NCBI GenBank assembly: GCA_022777205.1
Contig: JALFGP010000011.1
Location: 1-44,245, forward strand
Direction: 5' to 3'
Origin: Rikenellaceae bacterium
Lineage (GTDB): Bacteria > Bacteroidota > Bacteroidia > Bacteroidales > UBA932
Length of the DNA: 44,245 nucleotides
Shown: piece by piece, positions 23,740 through 31,862 of the stretch
Layout of the letters: every line of letters begins with the position of its first letter
Numbering within the stretch: position 1 is the stretch's first letter
Translations under genes and position numbers: made by a program
The notes under the pieces: model-generated
What the model saw: only the letters and a program-made list of their open reading frames with translations
The model's database searches: none
Told to the model about the DNA's origin: nothing

Positions 23740-26094
23740 TCAGTTACTCTTCTCGGCTGTGCAGACAAGAACTGCAATAACCTGCCAGGACGCCGGGTCA
23801 CTCCACACAAAAAAGTCGACTTTCCCTGTCTCGCCCATATAAACATACATCTGATTGCTGCCCTGCATCTCGTGGGTCAACCAGTATCCATCGATAGGTC
23901 TTTGGGTGACGTCGTCATAATTTCCCCAGGAGGCATCACCCTGTGGATTGCCGGGTACGTTGAGTAAAGCCATTGTAGGTTCCCCGGTGTATTTCAATTC
24001 GTAAACGACATCCTCACTTACGCCAGACAATTCGCCCTTGACCGCTGCGAGGTGTTCGCCCGTGCATCTGGACAGTTCTGCATTTCTAACCATTTCCGGA
24101 TATGCGAAACTGAATGGACCGGAACCTATTGTGGCCTCGGGATCGTAGGTGAATATGAAAGCTCCGAAGTTCACGCTGTTCACATCCTTCAATACCACAA
24201 TCCAGGATGTTTTCTCTGTAACACTTTCGCCGATATAGAGATAGAACGAATTTTCAGAAGCACCTTCAAGTGACAGACTTCCATCATTAACTTTGTTCCC
24301 ATCCAATGTGTACAAGTTGGAGCCGCTTACTGCCACAGAAGATTGGATTATCGTAGACGTACTGGAAACTGTAATGTCGAATACCTTATCCTCATCTATG
24401 CTAAAGTTACCACAAATACCTTCATAAAGGTCGCCAGAGGTAATTGGAGTAACCGTACCGTTACCCTGGGTGATGGTGAACAAATCGCCTTCTTCTCCAC
24501 CACCGTTTGAGGTGTACTTGCACTGGATGGCAGCAAGGGCATTGCCTTCGGCATCATTCAGGACGATGAAGGATTCAGGATCTTCGTTTCTGATTGACTG
24601 ATATGCGTCCGGGTTCATATAAACGCGGCCCCTTGTGTTGTTCTGATAGAGATTGGCCTTCAGCCAGAAGGTCTCCATATCATTTTCGCTCAGACGGTTG
24701 CAGTCAATGTCATATATTTCATAAGATGAGACTTCATCCAGGAACTTGAGCACACATTCAGAATTTTCGTCGGAGTAAGTGAGGCAATAAACGGAAGTGG
24801 CTCCGAACTGGTCCACCATCCAGCTTTCGCCCGGCTCAAGTGTTGCGAAATAAGGCTCAATCACACTGGTGTCAAAACTTACGAATTCCAGTTTTGTGCC
24901 TTCCTGAACAAGTCTGACAGGAGCAAACTTTCCGTCTTCATTTTCTTTGGTCACCAGATATTGTTTGTAGTCGTCTAGGATATCTGTTCCTTGTTCATTG
25001 CACAACTGTGCAGCTGTCAGATTTGCATATTTTGCAGGAAGAACGAGAATGTCAGCATATCTCTCGGCTCCATCATTAGCGTCTACAGTAATCTGACCGA
25101 TTGCATTCTGCAAATATCCCTTTTCATCATCAAACGGAAGGTCAGCGTGGACCCAAGATGCGAAGCTGGTCTCGTACCATCCCTTTTCAGCATTCCACTC
25201 CAAAGCCTTGATTTTAGAGCCCTTAGGACCAAGAACATAGCAGATACCAGGCTGGTCAGCGAAACTCCCGGTAGGCATTAGAAGCTGCCCTTCCTTATTG
25301 AAATGGAGGGTGGACTGGTTGTCAATTTCCATCCTCTGTCCAAATGCCGGAATGGTCAGCTGATATGTATATGCAGGAGCACCCTCTTCTTCGGAAGTGA
25401 GGAATTTGATATCGATTGTGGCACCTGCGGCAAGGGACTCATCAGTCTTGAGAGAAAGGAGAACTTCCGTTTCTTCCCCTTCAGCATTGGCCTCAGTCAC
25501 ACTTGCATTCACATACTGTGAATCGGTATTGAGCAGCCACTTGAAATTGGAAACGACTTTTATCGGAAGGGAATAAGTGGTCTTGCCTGCAAAAGTCACA
25601 AGTGTCAGACTTGAAGCAGTCTCTTCCGGATATTCGTAGCTGTCTCCGTTCTTCTTGAAGTCGAATTCGTCCACAACAGCCGCATAGACATTGAGTACAC
25701 GGTTTCCGCGCATCTTGGTAAGCTGTGCAATCTCCCTGGACTCGCCGCCCATTTCGAGGACAACTGCACATACACGGTCCACATCGAAATCCTCGTCAGC
25801 CGAAAAGCCTACAGTCACAGTCTGATGTCCGGCCTTTCCGCTCACGCTTGTTTCCATTATGCCTTCGTCAATGATTCCGAAATAATTGCCGGCTCCATCG
25901 CCCTGAACTTTCAAAGTCCAGTCCTGATTGGCCTCGAACTCTATGTCGGTGCTTTCTCCGGCAGAGAGGGTCTTCACCACCTTGTTCTCAGGAAAAACAG
26001 GCTTCAAAGTCTCCTGAGTCTTCAAGCAGGAGGTTGCCAGGATGCAGCCTACTCCCAACAGAGCCATGACTACTTTCAAAAAATTAGTTTTCAT
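23740..26094 (-). CDS. large BACON-domain surface lipoprotein
   Basis: A 784-residue lipoprotein with lipobox ATSC (Cys23). About residues 38-130 form a BACON-like domain (TLSAGESTDIEFEANQDWTL, VGFSADEDFDVDRVCAVVLE). A second Ig-like domain follows at about 145-255. The rest is long, beta-rich and aromatic (ICYVLGPKGSKIKALEWNAE, WIVVLKDVNSVNFGAFIFTY, MQGSNQMYVYMGETGKVDFF), without catalytic motifs that I recognise. Similar large lipoproteins follow SusD in protein- or glycan-binding loci and act as surface binding proteins. Codon use in the middle is a little more AT-rich than in its neighbours. Confidence 0.75.
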   Translation of the reverse strand: MKTNFLKVVMALLGVGCILATSCLKTQETLKPVFPENKVVKTLSAGESTDIEFEANQDWTLKVQGDGAGNYFGIIDEGIMETSVSGKAGHQTVTVGFSADEDFDVDRVCAVVLEMGGESREIAQLTKMRGNRVLNVYAAVVDEFDFKKNGDSYEYPEETASSLTLVTFAGKTTYSLPIKVVSNFKWLLNTDSQYVNASVTEANAEGEETEVLLSLKTDESLAAGATIDIKFLTSEEEGAPAYTYQLTIPAFGQRMEIDNQSTLHFNKEGQLLMPTGSFADQPGICYVLGPKGSKIKALEWNAEKGWYETSFASWVHADLPFDDEKGYLQNAIGQITVDANDGAERYADILVLPAKYANLTAAQLCNEQGTDILDDYKQYLVTKENEDGKFAPVRLVQEGTKLEFVSFDTSVIEPYFATLEPGESWMVDQFGATSVYCLTYSDENSECVLKFLDEVSSYEIYDIDCNRLSENDMETFWLKANLYQNNTRGRVYMNPDAYQSIRNEDPESFIVLNDAEGNALAAIQCKYTSNGGGEEGDLFTITQGNGTVTPITSGDLYEGICGNFSIDEDKVFDITVSSTSTIIQSSVAVSGSNLYTLDGNKVNDGSLSLEGASENSFYLYIGESVTEKTSWIVVLKDVNSVNFGAFIFTYDPEATIGSGPFSFAYPEMVRNAELSRCTGEHLAAVKGELSGVSEDVVYELKYTGEPTMALLNVPGNPQGDASWGNYDDVTQRPIDGYWLTHEMQGSNQMYVYMGETGKVDFFVWSDPASWQVIAVLVCTAEKSN

Positions 26095-26115
26095 AACGCT
26101 ATAGATTAATACACT

Positions 26116-27036
26116 TTAATTTTCCATATATGTGTCGCAGGTCATACCTTCCCGTTTCAGGCGGGCTGCCTCTTCGTCGCTCACCCATTCCATCACGGTG
26201 TAGAAATGTCCTACGCTGCCGATATAGGTGTTGAGATCATAGACATACATCTGAGTCCAGACATAGAGATAGTTGCCGCAGGAACTGAAATAGGACGGGG
26301 CATAGGAACTTGTCCTTATCAATATGCGGTCGTCCCCGTGGGTCATTCCAAAGAAGGAGCCCTCGTCACTCATCACTTGGTCTGCAGGCACTTCCACGCT
26401 TGGAGCCAGCAGGTCGGAGTTGTCGAAATCCATTTCAATGTCATAGCCCTTGAGCATCCAGTCCTTGCAGATGATGCTGTTCTCCCTGTCCGGATTCAGG
26501 ACAGTCTTCACCAGTCTCTGATAAGAACCGTAAGGGTTGTAGGACTGAAGGAAAGTGGAGGAGAGCACGCACCAGCCAGTGAAACTATTCACATCGAAAG
26601 GACAGCACTTCTGGAGCAGAACCTTGGTACTACGCCCGTAGGCAGGCATTTCCAATTCTTCCGGCATCACCAGTGACAGCTTTATCTGCGGCGTTTTCGC
26701 AGGGTCAAGATTGTCATAGATGCCGTGAACCAGGACATCCGCCCTCACCTCTCCCGCCTTGATGGTCACGGTGTTGGACTTGAGGCTGTATTGCAGTTTC
26801 TCTATGGCATCACTTTCCGCATCTATGATTTCAACTCCGAAAGTCCTGTCGTAATTCCTCTTGACAGTGGAAACGACAGGGATGCTGAAATATTCCACAT
26901 CCTCCTGTACGGGATATATTTTGAGCGTGTCGGCGAACATAACGTATTCGTCGGCTTCGTAGATATTCGTGTTCTTGGAGCAGGAAGCAATCACTGAGGC
27001 AAGAACCGCCAATATATATAAGGTCTTTTTCATCAT
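26116..27036 (-). CDS. SusCD-accessory lipoprotein
   Basis: A 306-residue lipoprotein with lipobox IASC. Residues 30-145 form a beta-rich domain (YVMFADTLKIYPVQEDVEYF, IPVVSTVKRNYDRTFGVEII, VTIKAGEVRADVLVHG). The C-terminal half, from FTGWCVLSSTF on, has many aromatic residues and ends with FYTVMEWVSDEEAARL, an order I associate with DUF4843/DUF4984-type lipoproteins. The start overlaps the susD stop (ATGATGA). From memory, equivalents in the B. thetaiotaomicron BT2261-BT2264 locus sit on the SusCD complex at the cell surface; the detailed match is not verified. Confidence 0.7.
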   Translation of the reverse strand: MMKKTLYILAVLASVIASCSKNTNIYEADEYVMFADTLKIYPVQEDVEYFSIPVVSTVKRNYDRTFGVEIIDAESDAIEKLQYSLKSNTVTIKAGEVRADVLVHGIYDNLDPAKTPQIKLSLVMPEELEMPAYGRSTKVLLQKCCPFDVNSFTGWCVLSSTFLQSYNPYGSYQRLVKTVLNPDRENSIICKDWMLKGYDIEMDFDNSDLLAPSVEVPADQVMSDEGSFFGMTHGDDRILIRTSSYAPSYFSSCGNYLYVWTQMYVYDLNTYIGSVGHFYTVMEWVSDEEAARLKREGMTCDTYMEN

Positions 27037-28541
27037 CTGTTGCTCTCGTTAGGTTGAATCTGCGAACCGGGTGCCTCGAGTTCGTTACGAGGGATTGGCC
27101 AGACGAACAGAGGGTCGTCCGCCGCCACTTTGAGCGAGCCTCCCTCCTTCACGCAGGAAGTCTGGTCCTTCCTTTCAAAACCCATATGCCAGCGCTTGAG
27201 GTCCTGAAGACGGAAACCTTCCATATAGAGTTCCCTCACCCTCTCGGCGGAAATGGTCTCAAGCCAGTTGGACTCGTTGACAGAAAGATTGCCTCCGGTG
27301 GTGAAACGGGACTTGCGCAAAGTGGTAAGGTCGGCACTGGCTTTCGCATAACTGCCTTTGCGGCAATATGCTTCGGCACGTATGAGGTACTGCTCTGCCA
27401 GACGGAGAATCTTCGGCATATTGCGGTGGTAGATCTTCAGGTCTATGAGTCCCTCGTTGCCGTAATACTTCACCAGAAGAGGACAGCTCAACTGGTGGCT
27501 GTAACCTGTCTGGAGAGTGCGGAAATAGGCTCCGTAGCGCTGGTCTCCGCTCTGATAGAGGTCCAGGGCAGGCTGAGACGGCACAAAGTCCGGGTAATAG
27601 TAATAGTAGTCGCGGGTGAAGTTCAGGAAGACAGCACCCTGAGGGGAACCATAGGAAGTGGAGGTGTAGCCGAGCTTGAAAATGATTTCAAATGAAGCAT
27701 CTCCATTCCACAGGTACTGCAGAAGGGTCTGGGTGGAGCTGTAGTTGGAATTGCAGTCGGCAAGTTTAAAGATGCCGCTGTCGATTACATCGGAAGAGTG
27801 CTCTATTGCAGCATCCCAATCCTGCATATAGAGGGCCACCCTTGCCCAGAGAGCGTGCACTGCAGCATTTTTCGCGTAGATGGCGTTGTAGGCATTGTCG
27901 TCCGGGTCCAGATATTTGTCCGCTTCAACCAGGTCTGCAATGACCTGAGCATAGGAATTCTTGAGATTGTCCCTGGTTGCAGGTTTCTGCCCGAAATAGC
28001 TTGTGGCGAGCACCACTCCGAGTTCATTCTCCGCAGTCGCCGGGTCATAGGCCTTGCAGAAGAGCTTTATGAGTTCACTGTAGGCAAGTGCCCTGCAGAA
28101 ATAAGTCTCACCCGTAAGGGCGTCCAACTGCTGGATTTCAGTATCATCCGTGAGCCTGGCCTTGAGCTGTTCCACCTTGTCGAGATAGTAGTTGCACTGG
28201 CCTATTGCAGCATAGAGTCCGGCATAGACTGCCTCCACCTCTGCATTGCCCGAAAGTATGTCCCACTGCCAGATGTTCACATAGGTGTTGGAATTGCCCT
28301 GGACGGCGTGCACAAGGTCGCACTGTATGTCCGGGCAGAGAGTGAGATAACCGCTGTAGAGACTGCCGCCCTTGAATGTGTTGTAAATTCCGTTGACAAT
28401 CTCTTCCGCATCCGTGACAGTGTTCATACCTTTGTCGATGGGAACATAGTCTCCGGGAACTTTCTCCAGACAGGACACGGCCAGCAGGAAGGCAGTTCCT
28501 AATATCAGTATTCGGCTGTATATATTCTTCATAATCATCAT
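27033..28541 (-). CDS. SusD/RagB-family nutrient-binding lipoprotein
   Basis: A 502-residue lipoprotein with lipobox AVSC (Cys24), then the SusD-like N-terminal helical region (DAEEIVNGIYNTFKGGSLYS, YAGLYAAIGQCNYYLDKVEQ). TPR-like helices and the C-terminal signature region follow (RLAEQYLIRAEAYCRKGSYA, LTTLRKSRF, ISAERVRELYMEGFRLQDLK, PIPRNELEAPGSQIQPN). It forms the lid over the SusC transporter encoded just upstream. Closeness to RagB-type peptide binders is suggested by context, not by specific residues. Confidence 0.93.
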   Translation of the reverse strand: MMIMKNIYSRILILGTAFLLAVSCLEKVPGDYVPIDKGMNTVTDAEEIVNGIYNTFKGGSLYSGYLTLCPDIQCDLVHAVQGNSNTYVNIWQWDILSGNAEVEAVYAGLYAAIGQCNYYLDKVEQLKARLTDDTEIQQLDALTGETYFCRALAYSELIKLFCKAYDPATAENELGVVLATSYFGQKPATRDNLKNSYAQVIADLVEADKYLDPDDNAYNAIYAKNAAVHALWARVALYMQDWDAAIEHSSDVIDSGIFKLADCNSNYSSTQTLLQYLWNGDASFEIIFKLGYTSTSYGSPQGAVFLNFTRDYYYYYPDFVPSQPALDLYQSGDQRYGAYFRTLQTGYSHQLSCPLLVKYYGNEGLIDLKIYHRNMPKILRLAEQYLIRAEAYCRKGSYAKASADLTTLRKSRFTTGGNLSVNESNWLETISAERVRELYMEGFRLQDLKRWHMGFERKDQTSCVKEGGSLKVAADDPLFVWPIPRNELEAPGSQIQPNESNR

Positions 28542-28545
28542 CTTT

Positions 28546-31452
28546 TTAGAACATCAGGTCAAGTCCGAAGGTGAATTGGCGGGACATAGGGTACTGTGCC
28601 GCATAGATGTTTGCCACTCCTTCAGGATCGAGGCCGCTGAAGCCGGTTACCGTAAAGAGGTTCTGTCCCTGCAAGTAAATGCGCACCTTCGGGAAGGTGT
28701 AGGAAACCATAAGGTTCTTCAGCCTCAGGAAAGATGCATCTTCCAGCAGGCGGCTGTCGAATTCCGTGAATACACCGTGACGCGGGATATCCGTGATGTC
28801 GCCCGGCTGTTTCCACCTTTCAAGCAGACGGCGGGACTGGTTGTAGGTCGCGAACCTTCCGTTGGACTCGTCGAAATAGCGGTCATTATTGACCATATAG
28901 CGGCCTGCCACAAAACTGAATTGGGCACTGACACTCAAGCCCTTCCAGGAGAAAACGGTACCGAAACCTCCCGAGAACGGAGCATTGCAGCTCTTGCCGA
29001 GAAGCACCCTGTCGCTGTCCCTGAGGACATTGGTGATGTTGCCGTCCTTGTCGTACCAGAGAGCATCTCCATTGGCCGGGTTCACGCCTGCGAAACGGTT
29101 CATATAGAATTCACCGAGAGGATGTCCGACCACGAGTTTTGTGTTTGTGTTGGCATTCTCATATTCGGTGACCCCATTGTAGAGTTCAGTGATGCGGTTG
29201 AGGTTGTAGCCGAAGTTGGCATTGACATTCCAGGAGAAGTCTCCTATGCGGAGTATGTCTGCTGCAAGATTGAATTCGACTCCGGTGTTGACCATTCCTC
29301 CCACATTTTCCCAGCGGTAGCCATAGCCATTGGACTGAGCGTATGACAGAGGCACGGCCATAAGCATATCGGTGGTGTATTTGTTGTAGAATTCCAAATC
29401 CACATTGAGCCTGTTCCAGAAACCTGCGTGAAAACCGAGGTTGGTGGTCCAGCAACTCTCCCAGGTCAGGTCCTCATTGCCCGGCTGGGTCGGACGCATT
29501 GCACTGTCTCCCACATAGTTACCAAAGCCTCCGAGCAATTCCATATGTTCGTAGTTGGGAATGGAGGAGTTGCCGGCTGTTCCGCTGCTGAAGGAAATCT
29601 GGGCATTGGTGAGCCAGTCCCTTGCTGGTGCTGCGAAGTCCTCGTTGCGAAGGTTCCACATAAAGCCAACGGCTCCGAACACACCCCAGCGGTTGTTCTT
29701 TCCGAAACGGGACGAGCCGTCGGTCCGGACTGAAGCCTCAAGGAAGTATTTGTTGGAGTAGCTGTACTCGCCCCTGCCGAAGAAAGACACGCGGGCATAG
29801 TCAGAGTCGGCATAACTGCTCCAGGATGTCACTCTGGTTGCGAAAGCGACGTCGGTGAGCAGGTCGTTGGTCTGCCCCTTGCCTGTCACCGAGAAGCCTT
29901 CTGCGTGATAGTTTTCACCCTCCTGACCGAGCATAAAGGTGAAATCGTGTATGTTGGATAGGTTGAATTTATAGGTCAAGGTGTTGGATATCTGCAAATT
30001 GAGCACATCGGAAGAAGATCTCGACGCTGTGCCTTCCCCAAGATTAGGGGTATAACTCGGGAAGGACTGTCCGAATCCGGTGCTGTGAGAATAGTCGGCA
30101 GAGAACTGGGAACGGAAGGTCAAACCATTGTAAAGATCCGCTTCCACAAAGCCCATTGCCAATGCCTTGTATTTCTTGTATTTCATAGGGTTGTTGGCAA
30201 TCCACTCCAGAGGATTCTGCCCTTGTCCCTTCCAGCTGCCGTCGGAAATGGAGGCGAGGGAGCCGTCTTCACGATAAGGATTCCAGTACGGAAGCATGAA
30301 CCGGGCTGCTGAAATCGGGGTAACGAGTGTGTAGTTGCCTTCGTCCGCCTGCTGAATGTTCTGATAGTTGAGCATCATATTCACTCCCATCTTGACCTTG
30401 GAGCCGAGTCTCTGCTCGAAATTGGTTCTGAAGGAGTAGCGCTCGAAGCCGGAAGCCGGAGCAATACCGTCCTGGTTGTAGTAGGCTCCGGAGACGAAAT
30501 AGTTGGTCTTGTCTGTGGCTCCGGAAACAGCGACTTCATAATTCTGGAGTATGGCGAATTTGTTGAAGACTGCATCCAGCCAGTTGACGTCGGTCTGGGA
30601 AAGCAGAGCATAGTCCTGTCCCGCATCCATTCCCGTCTCCTTTTCATACTGGATTCTCTCGGCCGTGTTCATCAGGTCCCAGTTTCCGTAGGCTATGGAT
30701 GAAACACCGAACTGTGCCTTGAGACTCACGTTGGCCTTCTCCATATTGCGTCCCCTTCTGGTGGTGATGACTATTACGCCGTTGGAGGCGCGGGCACCGT
30801 AGATGGATGTGGACGATGCGTCCTTGAGCACTGACATACTTTCTATGTCTGCCGGATTTATGGTGTTGAAGTCGGACGCGGAAATGGCCACTCCGTCCAA
30901 TATATAAAGAGGTGCAGTGCCGGAATTGATTGAGTTCGTACCCCTTATGACCATTGTAGCGGAAGCGCTAGGCTCACCGGTGGAGGAAAGTACGCTCAGA
31001 CCGGCCACCTGACCTTGCAGAGCCTGGTCGAATGCCGGCACCGGGGTGTTCTCGAGTTTATCGGCCTTGACGGTTGACACAGAACCGGTTACAGTGCCTT
31101 TCCTGCGGACTCCATAGGCTATGACCACCGCGTCTTCCAGCTTCAAAGTTTCGGTTTCCAATGCCACATCGAGGATACAGGAATCCATATCCGGGACGGT
31201 CTTTTCCACGTCAAGAAAGCCGAAACAGCTGAAAACCAGTTTGCTGGCACTGTCGGCTATGATTTCGTAATGTCCATCGAGGTCGGTTATAACGCCATTG
31301 CCGGCGGAGTCGATTACCGCAGCTCCCACAAGGGGCTGGTGATCCTCGGACGAAGTGACTGTACCTGTGATTTTTACGCGATTCTGAGCTTGAGCCTGCC
31401 CCCAGAAGGAAATCATCAGAAATACGGTCAGAAAGAACTTCAATCTTCTCAT
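28546..31452 (-). CDS. SusC/RagA-family TonB-linked outer membrane transporter
   Basis: A 968-residue protein. It has a signal peptide ending QAQAQ and an N-terminal carboxypeptidase-regulatory-like domain (VKITGTVTSSEDHQPLVGAA, residues 25-105). A TonB-box/linker (LEDAVVIAYGVRRKGTVTGS) and plug domain follow (LYILDGVAIS, IESMSVLKDASSTSIYGARA, NGVIVITTRRG). A 22-strand beta-barrel then runs to the C-terminal FTFGLDLMF. It imports large oligomers by TonB-driven transport. No N-terminal STN domain is present, so it is not coupled to an anti-sigma/ECF sigma pair, and none is seen nearby. The ATG at 31452 is the start; the codon before it is TTG. It is the first gene of the long operon and has a consensus promoter and a hairpin leader. 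Confidence 0.95.
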   Translation of the reverse strand: MRRLKFFLTVFLMISFWGQAQAQNRVKITGTVTSSEDHQPLVGAAVIDSAGNGVITDLDGHYEIIADSASKLVFSCFGFLDVEKTVPDMDSCILDVALETETLKLEDAVVIAYGVRRKGTVTGSVSTVKADKLENTPVPAFDQALQGQVAGLSVLSSTGEPSASATMVIRGTNSINSGTAPLYILDGVAISASDFNTINPADIESMSVLKDASSTSIYGARASNGVIVITTRRGRNMEKANVSLKAQFGVSSIAYGNWDLMNTAERIQYEKETGMDAGQDYALLSQTDVNWLDAVFNKFAILQNYEVAVSGATDKTNYFVSGAYYNQDGIAPASGFERYSFRTNFEQRLGSKVKMGVNMMLNYQNIQQADEGNYTLVTPISAARFMLPYWNPYREDGSLASISDGSWKGQGQNPLEWIANNPMKYKKYKALAMGFVEADLYNGLTFRSQFSADYSHSTGFGQSFPSYTPNLGEGTASRSSSDVLNLQISNTLTYKFNLSNIHDFTFMLGQEGENYHAEGFSVTGKGQTNDLLTDVAFATRVTSWSSYADSDYARVSFFGRGEYSYSNKYFLEASVRTDGSSRFGKNNRWGVFGAVGFMWNLRNEDFAAPARDWLTNAQISFSSGTAGNSSIPNYEHMELLGGFGNYVGDSAMRPTQPGNEDLTWESCWTTNLGFHAGFWNRLNVDLEFYNKYTTDMLMAVPLSYAQSNGYGYRWENVGGMVNTGVEFNLAADILRIGDFSWNVNANFGYNLNRITELYNGVTEYENANTNTKLVVGHPLGEFYMNRFAGVNPANGDALWYDKDGNITNVLRDSDRVLLGKSCNAPFSGGFGTVFSWKGLSVSAQFSFVAGRYMVNNDRYFDESNGRFATYNQSRRLLERWKQPGDITDIPRHGVFTEFDSRLLEDASFLRLKNLMVSYTFPKVRIYLQGQNLFTVTGFSGLDPEGVANIYAAQYPMSRQFTFGLDLMF

Positions 31453-31480
31453 CAAATAGTAATTTATTATTCACCAAAAC

Positions 31481-31517
31481 AGGTTCCTCTTTCTCTATGA
31501 AATAGGAAAAGGAACCT
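31481..31517 (-). ncRNA. hairpin in the 5' leader of the susC mRNA
   Basis: AGGTTCCT (31481-31488) pairs with AGGAACCT (31510-31517). Inside it, TTTCT/AGGAA-type pairing extends the stem by about five more pairs after one mismatch. It lies between the promoter (-7 at 31531-31538, minus strand) and the susC ATG, so it would be the main structure in a leader of about 70 nt. It could control stability or translation. Confidence 0.6.
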
Positions 31518-31530
31518 TAGGTCAAGTTTG

Positions 31531-31561
31531 CAAAGATACTCTGTTTTGAAATAATAGCAAA
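31531..31561 (-). promoter_or_regulatory. promoter of the susC-led operon
   Basis: On the minus strand TTTG (complement of 31558-31561) and TATCTTTG (complement of 31531-31538) are separated by 19 nt, an exact match to the Bacteroidetes housekeeping promoter. It overlaps the divergent promoter for 31596. Confidence 0.8.
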
Positions 31562-31577
31562 ATTTTTCTTACTTTCG
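31545..31577 (+). promoter_or_regulatory. promoter of the mini glycosyltransferase-like gene
   Basis: TTTG (31545-31548) and TACTTTCG (31570-31577, one mismatch to TAnnTTTG) are 21 nt apart; the ATG follows 18 nt later. The -33 element lies between the elements of the divergent susC promoter, so the two cannot easily be occupied at once. Confidence 0.5.
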
Positions 31578-31595
31578 CATTCTCAAAATGACATT

Positions 31596-31841
31596 ATGAA
31601 GGAATACAGGGACGACATAGGACGACGGGTGTTACAAATTGAAAGTCTGGCTTTTCTTTACCAGAGGGATGGCTATGGCTGGTTGCAACGGCATTGGTTG
31701 AATATAAGGCACAAAATAGCCATCCGCAGGGCGGAAATCATTACGGTTCCGGACCCGCAGACGGCGTATGAGCTTGAAAAGTATTATTTTGTACCCAGGG
31801 AAACTATTGTGGTTGAGAGTGACAGCACTGAGTCCGCCTGA
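31596..31841 (+). CDS. very short glycosyltransferase-like protein
   Basis: An 81-residue protein. Residues 35-72 (LNIRHKIAIRRAEIITVPDP, then TAYELEKYYFVPRETIVVES) match the middle of GT-B glycosyltransferases, where 'a..i..ad.Ii.vS..ta..l...y.vp..ki.vv.nG' joins the two Rossmann domains. The full enzymes are 350-400 residues, and neither nucleotide-sugar binding domain is present here. It has its own promoter, a good ATG and a terminator overlapping its stop, so it behaves like a maintained small gene rather than random debris. An alternative is a gene fragment kept by chance. No function is claimed. Confidence 0.6.
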   Translation: MKEYRDDIGRRVLQIESLAFLYQRDGYGWLQRHWLNIRHKIAIRRAEIITVPDPQTAYELEKYYFVPRETIVVESDSTESA

Positions 31842-31859
31842 TCTCTCCTGCAATCAGGC
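31836..31859 (+). terminator. terminator after the mini glycosyltransferase-like gene
   Basis: GCCTGAT (31836-31842) and ATCAGGC (31853-31859) form a 7-bp stem with a 10-nt loop, followed by CTTTCATTT. The stem overlaps the TGA stop and ends four bases before the convergent pepP stop. Confidence 0.55.
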
Positions 31860-31862
31860 CTT

